Origin: Candidatus Nesterenkonia stercoripullorum
GTDB taxonomy: Bacteria > Actinomycetota > Actinomycetes > Actinomycetales > Micrococcaceae
DNA length: 6,205 nt
Assembly (NCBI GenBank): GCA_019114115.1
Contig: DXGD01000298.1
Location: 1-6,205, forward strand
Direction: 5' to 3'
In this document: positions 1 to 5,695 of the stretch, in pieces
Position numbering within the stretch: the first letter of the stretch is position 1
Layout: the number at the start of each line of letters is the position of its first letter
The notes under the pieces: generated by a model
Databases searched by the model: none
The model's input: only the letters and a program-made list of their open reading frames with translations
What the model was told of the DNA's origin: nothing
Made by a program: the position numbers and the translations under genes

Positions 1-696
1 CTCAGCATGGCCGTCACGATCAGCGACAACGCTGCCGCGGATGCGCTGTTCGATCTCGTGAGCCCGACCGAGGTGACGCAGACGCTCACCGGCTGGGGCG
101 TGGAAGGCCTTGTCCTGCGCGAGAAGTTCTCCGAGCTGACTCAGACGCCAGTGGAGACGCTGCCCCGGCAGGACACTGACCTAGCCCACACGATCGCCAT
201 CGGCTCCGGCACTGGAGGCGGGGGACACCGGCTGGCGCAGCTCGACCTCACTCGCACCAACACCGGCACGGCGAAAGCCCTGGTGGACCTGCTTGAGGCC
301 ATGTGGGGCTCGAGGTCCTCGCACCCGCCAGAGGTTCCGCCCCGCGCTGGTCTGCACTCCCACGATGACGCCCTTCGCCCGGAAAGTGAGGGAACCACGG
401 GAATCGACCCGTGGGTCTTCGCAGAAGTCCGTGCACTGATGGCAGCGAACGTGCACAGGCACCGTCTGGCGCTTGACCTCGCCTCCGATGAGAGCCGGTG
501 GTACTCGAAGACCGGCACACTCATGAATCACCGGCACGAGATCGGTGTGCTCGAACGCTCCGACGGGACGTGCGTGGCCATCGCGGCCCTCACCGAGTCG
601 GCCGTGGCGGCGTCCTTGCAGCCGGCAGCGGAGGCGGTCATCGCCGACGTGGCCCGTCGCCTGCATGAGCACCTGCGGCTGATGCAGGACTCCTGA
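1..696 (+). CDS. Serine beta-lactamase/DD-peptidase-fold hydrolase, 5'-partial
   Basis: The reading frame is open from base 1, so the ATG at base 7 is probably internal and the true start lies upstream. 231 residues are visible. Seen: an SDN motif (bases 22-30) followed by an Ala-rich helix, and SKTGTL with the KTG triad at bases 508-516, followed by two beta-strand-like stretches and an amphipathic C-terminal helix. Established: SxxK, SDN and KTG are the active-site motifs of class A beta-lactamases and related D-Ala-D-Ala peptidases; the SxxK serine would lie outside the window. Odd: SDN to KTG spans about 162 residues, against about 104 in class A enzymes, with a polar Pro/His/Ser-rich insertion near residues 100-125. 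No ExxLN omega-loop motif is evident: a Ser or a shifted Glu occupies the expected place (residues 41-47). It could be a carboxypeptidase, an esterase-like hydrolase or a non-catalytic penicillin-recognising protein. No signal peptide can be assessed. Confidence 0.85.
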   Translation, partial: LSMAVTISDNAAADALFDLVSPTEVTQTLTGWGVEGLVLREKFSELTQTPVETLPRQDTDLAHTIAIGSGTGGGGHRLAQLDLTRTNTGTAKALVDLLEAMWGSRSSHPPEVPPRAGLHSHDDALRPESEGTTGIDPWVFAEVRALMAANVHRHRLALDLASDESRWYSKTGTLMNHRHEIGVLERSDGTCVAIAALTESAVAASLQPAAEAVIADVARRLHEHLRLMQDS

Positions 697-776
697 CGCG
701 CAGCAGCCGAGCAGCGACGACGGCGGCCAGCACGCGGGGGACCGAGGCGAAGCGACCAGGCCAGTCAGTGCTGACG

Positions 777-804
777 CCAGCGTCGTGAACCCAGCGTCGT
801 GAAC
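777..804 (+). repeat. Perfect 14-bp tandem duplication
   Basis: CCAGCGTCGTGAAC occurs at 777-790 and again immediately at 791-804, with no intervening base and no mismatch. It lies outside any supported gene. The simplest reading is a recent replication-slippage duplication. A pair of direct protein-binding sites is possible, since 14 bp is not a whole number of helical turns but direct repeats need not be. Confidence 0.9.
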
Positions 805-817
805 CTAGAAATGTGAC

Positions 818-832
818 TCCGCGTGACGCGGA
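818..832 (+). repeat. Short inverted repeat TCCGCG-TGA-CGCGGA
   Basis: A perfect 6-bp inverted repeat surrounds a 3-base centre. As RNA it could form a tight GC-rich hairpin about 120 bases after the hydrolase stop. The following bases are GC-rich and only later pyrimidine-rich (848-859), so it is a poor intrinsic terminator. It may be an operator or may be chance in GC-rich DNA. Confidence 0.45.
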
Positions 833-868
833 TCCTAGGGCCCCCTCATCTTTTCCCTTGTCGCCCGG

Positions 869-874
869 TAGGCT
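869..874 (+). promoter_or_regulatory. Possible -10 box TAGGCT
   Basis: TAGGCT fits the TANNNT pattern of actinobacterial housekeeping -10 elements and sits in a context (CCGGTAGGCTGG) often seen in such promoters. No good -35 hexamer is visible 16-18 bases upstream, around 845-851. If used, the transcript would start near base 881, giving a leader of about 370 nt that includes the inverted repeats and the 1081-1104 hairpin. Confidence 0.25.
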
Positions 875-892
875 GGCCAAAGCTTCCAGAGA

Positions 893-935
893 GGTGACCA
901 GGCCTGCACGGCCGATCGATCCGTTGATGGTCACC
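893..935 (+). repeat. 8-bp inverted repeat GGTGACCA ... TGGTCACC
   Basis: The arms at 893-900 and 928-935 are exact reverse complements separated by 27 bases. In RNA they could close a stem-loop, and the loop contains another small GGCC repeat (901-913). In DNA the arms could be two half-sites or two separate sites for a regulator. Arms of this length within 45 bp are uncommon but not beyond chance. Confidence 0.6.
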
Positions 936-960
936 CGCCAACCCCATGCTCGCGGGTGGT

Positions 961-973
961 TTCGGATCACGAA
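961..973 (+). promoter_or_regulatory. Dyad TTCG-N5-CGAA, candidate operator
   Basis: Weak dyad with 4-bp arms. It is listed because it starts 21 bp, two helical turns, before the related perfect palindrome at 982-995, which has the same TTCG and CGAA ends. It is a candidate second site for the same regulator, by inference only. Confidence 0.3.
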
Positions 974-981
974 GCGGCCCA

Positions 982-995
982 TTCGCCGCGGCGAA
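982..995 (+). promoter_or_regulatory. Perfect 14-bp palindrome, candidate operator
   Basis: TTCGCCGCGGCGAA reads identically on both strands. It lies in non-coding DNA about 250 bp upstream of the lipoprotein start. A perfect palindrome of this size is the usual shape of a binding site for a dimeric regulator (TetR-, GntR- or LacI-like), though I cannot name one. In RNA it could only form a short stem with a four-base loop. Confidence 0.5.
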
Positions 996-1003
996 GGTTT
1001 CGG

Positions 1004-1018
1004 CAGCACGACGTGCTG
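1004..1018 (+). promoter_or_regulatory. 15-bp dyad CAGCACG-A-CGTGCTG, candidate operator
   Basis: Two perfect 7-bp arms flank a single central base. The centre is 22.5 bp from that of the 982-995 palindrome, about two turns of the helix. The sequence differs from that palindrome, so it is either a site for a second protein or part of a composite site. It overlaps a third TTCG-N6-CGA element at 999-1011. Confidence 0.5.
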
Positions 1019-1080
1019 TACGGGAACTCGCTGCGGCTTGCATGGAATGGGCAAGAGCAACGAGAAAGGATCACCTCTTC

Positions 1081-1104
1081 GGCAGGGCATCAGGCCTGCC
1101 TTTT
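1081..1104 (+). terminator. Candidate intrinsic terminator or attenuator
   Basis: GGCAGG (1081-1086) pairs with CCTGCC (1095-1100) across an 8-base loop, and the stem is followed directly by TTTT (1101-1104) and pyrimidines. The stem is short (6 bp) but GC-rich and the T-tract is modest. It lies 385 bases after the hydrolase stop and about 40 bases before the TTGACA box. It could insulate the operon from upstream transcription, or attenuate a transcript starting further upstream in the leader. Confidence 0.5.
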
Positions 1105-1143
1105 CCCTCACGACACTCGGTGGATTGCGCGAACCCGGGAATC

Positions 1144-1172
1144 TTGACACCCCGCAGCGTATTGAGATCCGT
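1144..1172 (+). promoter_or_regulatory. Possible promoter with consensus -35 TTGACA
   Basis: TTGACA at 1144-1149 is a perfect housekeeping -35 hexamer. The bases 17 positions downstream (ATCCGT, 1167-1172) match a -10 TANNNT box poorly, so an activator or another sigma factor may be needed. GGGAAT at 1137-1142 with CGTA at 1158-1161 gives a weak alternative resembling extracytoplasmic-function sigma promoters. Transcription from here would give a leader of about 70 nt before the lipoprotein gene and would escape the hairpin at 1081-1104. Confidence 0.35.
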
Positions 1173-1238
1173 AACCGGTTCACTTCCTCACGCCTTCTAC
1201 CGTGCGTAAAGCGCCACCTTTTACCCAATGTGCGATCC

Positions 1239-1243
1239 GAGGA
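1239..1243 (+). promoter_or_regulatory. Shine-Dalgarno sequence of the lipoprotein gene
   Basis: GAGGA lies 5 bases before the ATG at 1249. It supports that start over the in-frame ATG at 1228, which has no purine-rich stretch before it, and over the ATG at 1264, preceded only by a weak GGGCGA. Confidence 0.7.
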
Positions 1244-1248
1244 ATGCT

Positions 1249-2811
1249 ATGGGCGAATACTTCATGTCACGCCGTACTTTTGCACGCCTTGCCGCGGCAG
1301 GATTCGGCACCGCAGCGCTCGCGGGCTGCGCCCCCGGAAGCCAGACGCAGCAGGCGGTCCAGCCTGCCGGTGGTGACATCTCCGGGGATCACAAGCTGAC
1401 CTGGGGGTGGCGCCTGCCGACCACCTGGGACTCGGCAATGGGCATCGGCTATGACGTCCACGTCAATTCGCTCGTCTACTCAGGTCTGACCCGGCTCGAT
1501 CCGGAGGGATCCCTCGCGCCTGACCTCGCGGAGTCCTGGGCCTATCACGACGCAGGAGACAAGGTCACCTTCCAGCTGCGGGAGGGCCTCGAGTTCAGCG
1601 ACGGCACGGTACTGGACGCTACCGCCGTCAAAGCCGGCCTCGAACGGAACCGGGACTTGCCCGGAGGGACCAGCGGACAGTCACTGGCGATCATCGAGGA
1701 GATCACCGCGGACTCCGCCACTGAGGTCACCTTGCACCTGAAAGAGGTCAGTCACCAACTGCCGCTGCTGCTGGCTGGCCTCATCGGCCATCTGGCCTCA
1801 CCGGGAGCCATCGATTCCGGCGCCGACCTCGCCGTCGAGCCTGTGGGGGCGGGGCCGTTCGTCGTCGAGAGCTATGTTCCTGGCTCGCATGCGACGCTGA
1901 GACGCAATCCGACCCACTGGAACGCCGACGAGATCCTGCTCGACGAGCTGCGCGTCGTCGAGAGACCCGCAGAGGCCGTGGCCTACGCTGGCCTGTCCTC
2001 CCGACAGTACGACCTCGCCCACATCGATGACACGCAGATCCGGCCTTTGGAAGACGCAGGCTTCCGTGTAGATGGCGGCCGGTCGTTCAACGTCTACACG
2101 ATCCAGATCAACAATAGGCACCCTCCCTTCGACGATCCACTGGTGGTCGAGGCGTTCAATCGGGCGATCGACCGCGAGGGCCTCGTCGAAGGACCTCTGG
2201 CAGGCTTCGGCTGGGCCACCTGGCAGCCATTCGCACCGGGAATTCCAGGGCACGATCCCGAGCTGGACCAACAGTGGAACCATGACCCGGATCGGGCACG
2301 GCAGCTTCTCGAAGAGGCCGGCCACTCCGCGGGGATCGCGGTGACGATGCACGTGATCGGCGAGCCCAATAACGAGCCGGCGCAGCGCATCGCCGAGGCT
2401 GTGCAGGATCAGGTGGCCGCTGCCGGCTTCGACCTCACGCTGGAGATCGCTCCTCCAGGAGCCGGGCAGAAGGCAGCACACTCCTACACGCTGCACATGT
2501 ATTCGTTCTCCGGCCGCGAGTCCCCCGTCCAAGCACTCGAGGTCCTCTACAGCGAAGAGGGGTGGATGAATATCTCCCAGCAGGCGACTGACGACTTCAC
2601 GGATGCCCTCGAGCGGGCGCAGCGGACGCCGCTGGACTCATCCGACTACGCCCAGAATCTGGAGGAAGCGACCGGAGCGGCAACCTCCGGGGCGTCCACC
2701 CATGCGTGGCTGATCAATTGGAACCGGTCGCATGCGATGAATGATCGCGTCACCGGGTTCACCCACTGCCTGCACACGCAGCGATTCGAAGGCGTGGGGG
2801 TCCGAGCATGA
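1249..2811 (+). CDS. ABC transporter substrate-binding lipoprotein, peptide/nickel family 5
   Basis: A 520-residue extracellular solute-binding protein of the DppA/OppA/NikA class, normal in length. Seen: an N-terminal signal with a twin-arginine motif SRRTFA (residues 7-12), a hydrophobic Ala/Gly stretch, and lipobox LAGC with the acylated Cys at residue 27. This predicts Tat export and anchoring on the outer face of the membrane. Family-typical blocks follow: YSGLTRLDPEGSLAPDLAESW, read here as the first lobe, then LREGLEFSDGT near residue 110, and FDDPLVVEAFNRAIDREGLV around residue 305, the usual second-lobe signature. The start was chosen for its Shine-Dalgarno sequence; beginning at 1264 would give 515 residues with the Tat motif at the extreme N-terminus. 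The gene heads the operon, and its stop overlaps the permease start by ATGA. The ligand is not predictable: short peptides by default, with nickel complexes, opines or metallophores also possible. Confidence 0.93.
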   Translation: MGEYFMSRRTFARLAAAGFGTAALAGCAPGSQTQQAVQPAGGDISGDHKLTWGWRLPTTWDSAMGIGYDVHVNSLVYSGLTRLDPEGSLAPDLAESWAYHDAGDKVTFQLREGLEFSDGTVLDATAVKAGLERNRDLPGGTSGQSLAIIEEITADSATEVTLHLKEVSHQLPLLLAGLIGHLASPGAIDSGADLAVEPVGAGPFVVESYVPGSHATLRRNPTHWNADEILLDELRVVERPAEAVAYAGLSSRQYDLAHIDDTQIRPLEDAGFRVDGGRSFNVYTIQINNRHPPFDDPLVVEAFNRAIDREGLVEGPLAGFGWATWQPFAPGIPGHDPELDQQWNHDPDRARQLLEEAGHSAGIAVTMHVIGEPNNEPAQRIAEAVQDQVAAAGFDLTLEIAPPGAGQKAAHSYTLHMYSFSGRESPVQALEVLYSEEGWMNISQQATDDFTDALERAQRTPLDSSDYAQNLEEATGAATSGASTHAWLINWNRSHAMNDRVTGFTHCLHTQRFEGVGVRA

Positions 2812-3893
2812 GAACAAGAAGCTGGCTCGTCAGCGTACTTGCCCGGGCCGTTCCGGTCCTGCTGCTGACCTCGCTGATCACTTTCCTGCTGAGCGCTTTC
2901 GCCGAGCAGGAGCCGGCTGACCTCCTCCTGGGCGAGGCGGCCACGCCCGACGCCGTCGCCGAGCTCAACCACGAACTCGGCCGGGATCGGCCGCTCGGCG
3001 TGCAGTTCGCCGACTGGGTCGGTGGTGCGCTGCAGGGCGACTTGGGCGTCAGCTGGTTCACGGGCATCCCGGTCACCACCACGATCCTCGATCGACTTCC
3101 CGTCAGCCTGTCCATCGCGGCCTTGGCTCTGCTGATCGGGGTGCTCCTCGGAGGTGTGGCAGGCGTCGCCGCAGCGCTGAAACGGGGCACCTGGATCGAC
3201 CGTCTGGTGACGGTGGCAGCGTCCACATTGGCGACGTTGCCGCCGTTCGTCGTGTCGATCGGCTTCATCCTGCTGTTCGGTGTGGTGATCCCCATTCTGC
3301 CCACCGGCGGGTACACACCGCTGGGCCAGAGCGTGCCGGGGTGGCTTGCCAGCATCATCCTGCCCGCCGCCGCGCTGGCTCTGGAAGCAGCCGCCGACAT
3401 CGCCCGGCAGCTGCGCACAGCTCTCGTCCGCACCTATGGGAAGAACCTCATCACGGGTGCACGCCTGCGTGGACTCTCGCCCCGGCGCATCCTGTTCAAG
3501 CACGCGCTGCCGCACGCGGCGGGCCCAGCGCTGGCCACTGTCGGGATTCAGGTTCCGCGCCTGATCGGCGGGGCGATCATCGCCGAGCAGATCTTCTCGC
3601 TTCCCGGCTTGGGCCTGATGGCCTTCGAAGGTGCCACTCAGGGTGATCAGCCGGTGGTCATGGGGGCCGTCATGGTCACCGTCGTGGTCGTGCTGCTGAG
3701 CACCTTCGTCATCGATCTCATCCTGATGGCTCTGACGCCCGCCGCTCGTCCGCAGCCGCAGAGGCTGCACCTGAGGGGATTCCGTCACCACCGGCCAACA
3801 GAGCCGAGCAGCAGGGGCAACGACGTCGAGGCCCTGAGCGCCGAGCCGGACCTCATCGGCTCTGCCGCGTCACGAGGGAGGAGCCCGCTATGA
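2808..3893 (+). CDS. DppB-like ABC transporter permease
   Basis: A 361-residue inner-membrane channel subunit of a peptide/nickel importer. Seen: an N-terminal membrane helix (about residues 8-30), then a periplasmic-side segment with the DRPLGVQFADWV and GDLGVSW blocks typical of DppB. At least five further hydrophobic segments follow at about 98-122, 130-160, 176-196, 235-262 and 283-308. The cytoplasmic coupling loop reads TGARLRG...HALP (residues 216-235); the canonical EAA triplet is replaced by TGA, but the essential Gly222 and Pro235 are kept. The protein ends in a polar Arg/Pro/Ser-rich tail of about 48 residues (314-361) beyond the usual DppB end; it may have no fold. Its ATG overlaps the preceding stop as ATGA, with only a G-run (2796-2800) as ribosome site, so translation is probably coupled to the upstream gene. 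Confidence 0.95.
   Translation: MRTRSWLVSVLARAVPVLLLTSLITFLLSAFAEQEPADLLLGEAATPDAVAELNHELGRDRPLGVQFADWVGGALQGDLGVSWFTGIPVTTTILDRLPVSLSIAALALLIGVLLGGVAGVAAALKRGTWIDRLVTVAASTLATLPPFVVSIGFILLFGVVIPILPTGGYTPLGQSVPGWLASIILPAAALALEAAADIARQLRTALVRTYGKNLITGARLRGLSPRRILFKHALPHAAGPALATVGIQVPRLIGGAIIAEQIFSLPGLGLMAFEGATQGDQPVVMGAVMVTVVVVLLSTFVIDLILMALTPAARPQPQRLHLRGFRHHRPTEPSSRGNDVEALSAEPDLIGSAASRGRSPL
3876..3883 (+). promoter_or_regulatory. Strong Shine-Dalgarno before the fused permease-ATPase gene
   Basis: GGGAGGAG lies 6 bases before the ATG at 3890, inside the 3' end of the preceding gene. It is the longest anti-16S match in the operon and should allow initiation of the fusion protein independently of, as well as coupled to, the upstream permease. 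Confidence 0.7.
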
Positions 3894-5695
3894 TCGCCAT
3901 CCGCGCACTTCTGACCAAGCCCACCGCCGTGATCGCACTGGCCGTGCTGCTCCTGGTAGCCCTGGTCACAGCGTTCGGCGGTGCGCTGGCTCCCTATGAT
4001 CCCTTGGCGCAGGACACCTCGAACACTCTGGCCGGACCGTCAGCGGCGCACTGGCTGGGCACGGACTATCTGGGCCGGGATATCGTCTCCCGGCTCCTGG
4101 CTGGCACCCAGCTCTCAGTTCTCGCAGCAGCTGAGGCCGTGGTCATCGCATTGCTGCTGGGCACTGGCGCGGCATTCGCGGCCGTCTTCGGTCCACGCAG
4201 CGTGCGCTGGGCTGTGGAACGGTTCTTCGATTCGCTGATGGCGCTGCCGTTCATCACGTTCGCCGTCGCAATCGGTGCGCTGCTGGGAAACAATATCCAC
4301 ACCGCCATGGCTGCCGTCGGGTTCCTGGCTGCGCCCACGTTCTTCCGCGTGGTGCGCGCGGTGGTGATGGACATCGCCCACACCCAGTTCGTGGAGGCCG
4401 CGCGACTCTTCGGAGTGCCGACGATGCGCATCATCGCCACGCATGTGGTCCCGCGCATCGTGCCGGTTCTGCTGGTCACCTCAGCGAGCGTCCTGGCCAG
4501 CTCCCTGCTCGTGGTGGCCAGCCTGACCTTCCTCGGCGTCGGAGTTCAACCGCCGGCACCGACCTGGGGCGGCATGCTCTCAGCCGACTTGAACTACCTC
4601 TCGATGCGGCCGTTCAACCCGGTAGCCCCCGCGGCGGCGATCATGCTCACCGTTGCCGCACTCGGGATCCTGACCGACCACATTCGCGACCTGAGCACCG
4701 CGGAGCATCAGGCCGATGCGAGAGATGAACCCCAGCGGGCCGACGTCGACCCGGCGGGCTCAGGTTCACCGGGTCGGCATGATCCCCTGACGGACGCCTC
4801 ACCCGCCAAATCACCTCCCCACTCACCCGGCGACCTCGTCACTATCAGGGACCTGCATCTGGAGGCCGACTCGGGTCATGAAGTGGTCCGCGGAGTGAAT
4901 CTCCGGGTGCCCAAAGGTGCCAGCGTCGGCATTCTCGGGGAATCTGGCTCCGGTAAAACCATGACCTGCAGAGCGTTGCTCGGTGTGCTGCCCAGCGGTG
5001 TCCGCAAGAGCGCAGGGGCAGTCTCCTTCGCCGGTGATGAGCTGCCCGATGACCCCCACAGTGCGGCATGGTCGGCACTGCACGGCAAGAAGATCGGCGC
5101 GGTATTCCAGGACCCCGCGTCCTGGTTCACCCCGCATCTGACCGTGGGAGCCCAAACGGCTGAAGCCCTGCGGTCCGTGCTCAACCTCAGTCGCAGAGAC
5201 GCCGCGAGACGACGCAATGAGCTGTTTGAGCATGTCGGACTCCACGACCCGGAGCGGGTCGCAGGCCAGTACATCCACGAACTCTCCGGAGGGATGCTCC
5301 AACGTGTGCTGCTGGCCATCGCCATCAGCGGCGAGCCGGAACTGCTGGTCGCCGATGAGGCCACCACCGCCTTGGATGTCACCGTCCAGGCAGACGTGCT
5401 GGCCCTCATCCAGCGGCTGCGACGAGAGCATTCGCTCACCGTGCTGATGATCTCTCACGATCTCGCCGTGCTGGCGCACAGCTGCGAATACCTCTACGTC
5501 TTTCGCGACGGCCAGGTGGTCGAGCAAGGCCCCACGCAGACGATCCTGCGTGCCCCGGAGCACCCTTACACGCAGCTGCTCCTGGCGGACCATAGCCACT
5601 TCACGGCTGACATCGCGAAGGACCCGGACCTGGGGGCTGGCAGGCGGCCCGCTCCGACCGACAACGAGTACACCCTCAAGGGGACAACACTATGA
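3890..5695 (+). CDS. DppC-like permease fused to DppD-like ABC ATPase
   Basis: One 601-residue polypeptide joins a membrane channel subunit to an ATP-binding subunit. Residues 1-265 are DppC-like: an N-terminal helix (about 14-36), the family block GTDYLGRDIVSR (57-68), several membrane helices, and an EAA coupling loop (EAA at 169-171, Gly175, Pro188). Residues 270-313 form a polar Pro/Asp/Ser-rich linker. The ATPase starts near residue 315, with Walker A GESGSGKT (350-357), Q-loop Gln407, signature LSGGMLQ (465-471), Walker B Asp489 with catalytic Glu490, D-loop ALD (494-496) and H-loop His523. All key residues are present. The peptide-family HPY motif is at 558-560, but only about 40 residues follow, so the C-terminal extension typical of DppD looks shortened. 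The frame is continuous through the linker, so this is a genuine fusion and not two adjacent genes. Permease/ATPase fusions of this type are known in actinobacterial importers. ATGA overlaps bind it to both neighbours. Confidence 0.95.
   Translation: MIAIRALLTKPTAVIALAVLLLVALVTAFGGALAPYDPLAQDTSNTLAGPSAAHWLGTDYLGRDIVSRLLAGTQLSVLAAAEAVVIALLLGTGAAFAAVFGPRSVRWAVERFFDSLMALPFITFAVAIGALLGNNIHTAMAAVGFLAAPTFFRVVRAVVMDIAHTQFVEAARLFGVPTMRIIATHVVPRIVPVLLVTSASVLASSLLVVASLTFLGVGVQPPAPTWGGMLSADLNYLSMRPFNPVAPAAAIMLTVAALGILTDHIRDLSTAEHQADARDEPQRADVDPAGSGSPGRHDPLTDASPAKSPPHSPGDLVTIRDLHLEADSGHEVVRGVNLRVPKGASVGILGESGSGKTMTCRALLGVLPSGVRKSAGAVSFAGDELPDDPHSAAWSALHGKKIGAVFQDPASWFTPHLTVGAQTAEALRSVLNLSRRDAARRRNELFEHVGLHDPERVAGQYIHELSGGMLQRVLLAIAISGEPELLVADEATTALDVTVQADVLALIQRLRREHSLTVLMISHDLAVLAHSCEYLYVFRDGQVVEQGPTQTILRAPEHPYTQLLLADHSHFTADIAKDPDLGAGRRPAPTDNEYTLKGTTL

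Larger units (their letters stand above)
697..1248. other. Long intergenic region and operon leader
   Basis: About 550 bases separate the hydrolase stop codon from the lipoprotein gene. Open frames here (for example 946-1209 on + and 638-1228 on -) give Arg/Pro-rich, unrecognisable products, and no Shine-Dalgarno sequence precedes the + strand one, so I read the region as non-coding. From left to right it contains a 14-bp tandem duplication, small dyads, an 8-bp inverted repeat, a cluster of near-perfect palindromes, a hairpin with a T-tract, a TTGACA box and an 8-bp AACCGGTT palindrome at 1173-1180. It most likely carries the control region of the transporter operon. I recognised no known riboswitch or tRNA in it. 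Confidence 0.7.

Noticed and set aside
1062..1104. GGATCACCTC and CTTCGGCAGGG, resembling the 16S rRNA 3' end or the start of an FMN riboswitch (RFN element)
   Set aside because: Only about 10 bases match in either case. No other 16S helix or RFN block is found downstream, and the context is a short hairpin with T4.
946..1209. Open frame of 87 codons on the + strand in the intergenic region
   Set aside because: No Shine-Dalgarno sequence precedes it, the product is low-complexity and unrecognised, and it runs through perfect palindromes, the hairpin and the TTGACA box.
638..1228. Open frame of 196 codons on the - strand
   Set aside because: The product is Arg/Pro/Gly-rich with no recognisable motif, it overlaps the end of the hydrolase, and long antisense frames are expected in GC-rich DNA.
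1228..1248. In-frame upstream ATG at 1228 as start of the lipoprotein
   Set aside because: No ribosome site precedes it, whereas GAGGA sits 5 bases before the ATG at 1249. The longer form would also push the Tat motif further from the N-terminus.
697..1248. Searched by eye for tRNA, T-box, guanidine, TPP and CRISPR-like signatures
   Set aside because: No cloverleaf, TGG-ACC-GCG type antiterminator, paired ACGR loops, TPP core or spaced repeats were found.
2646..3791. 381-codon antisense frame over the binding protein and permease genes
   Set aside because: The product is Gln/Asp/Arg/His-rich low-complexity sequence, typical of the antisense of a hydrophobic membrane-protein gene in GC-rich DNA. 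The sense genes are unambiguous.
4823..5599. 258-codon antisense frame over the ATPase domain
   Set aside because: It is a shadow of the ABC ATPase, whose Walker A, signature and Walker B motifs establish the + strand frame.
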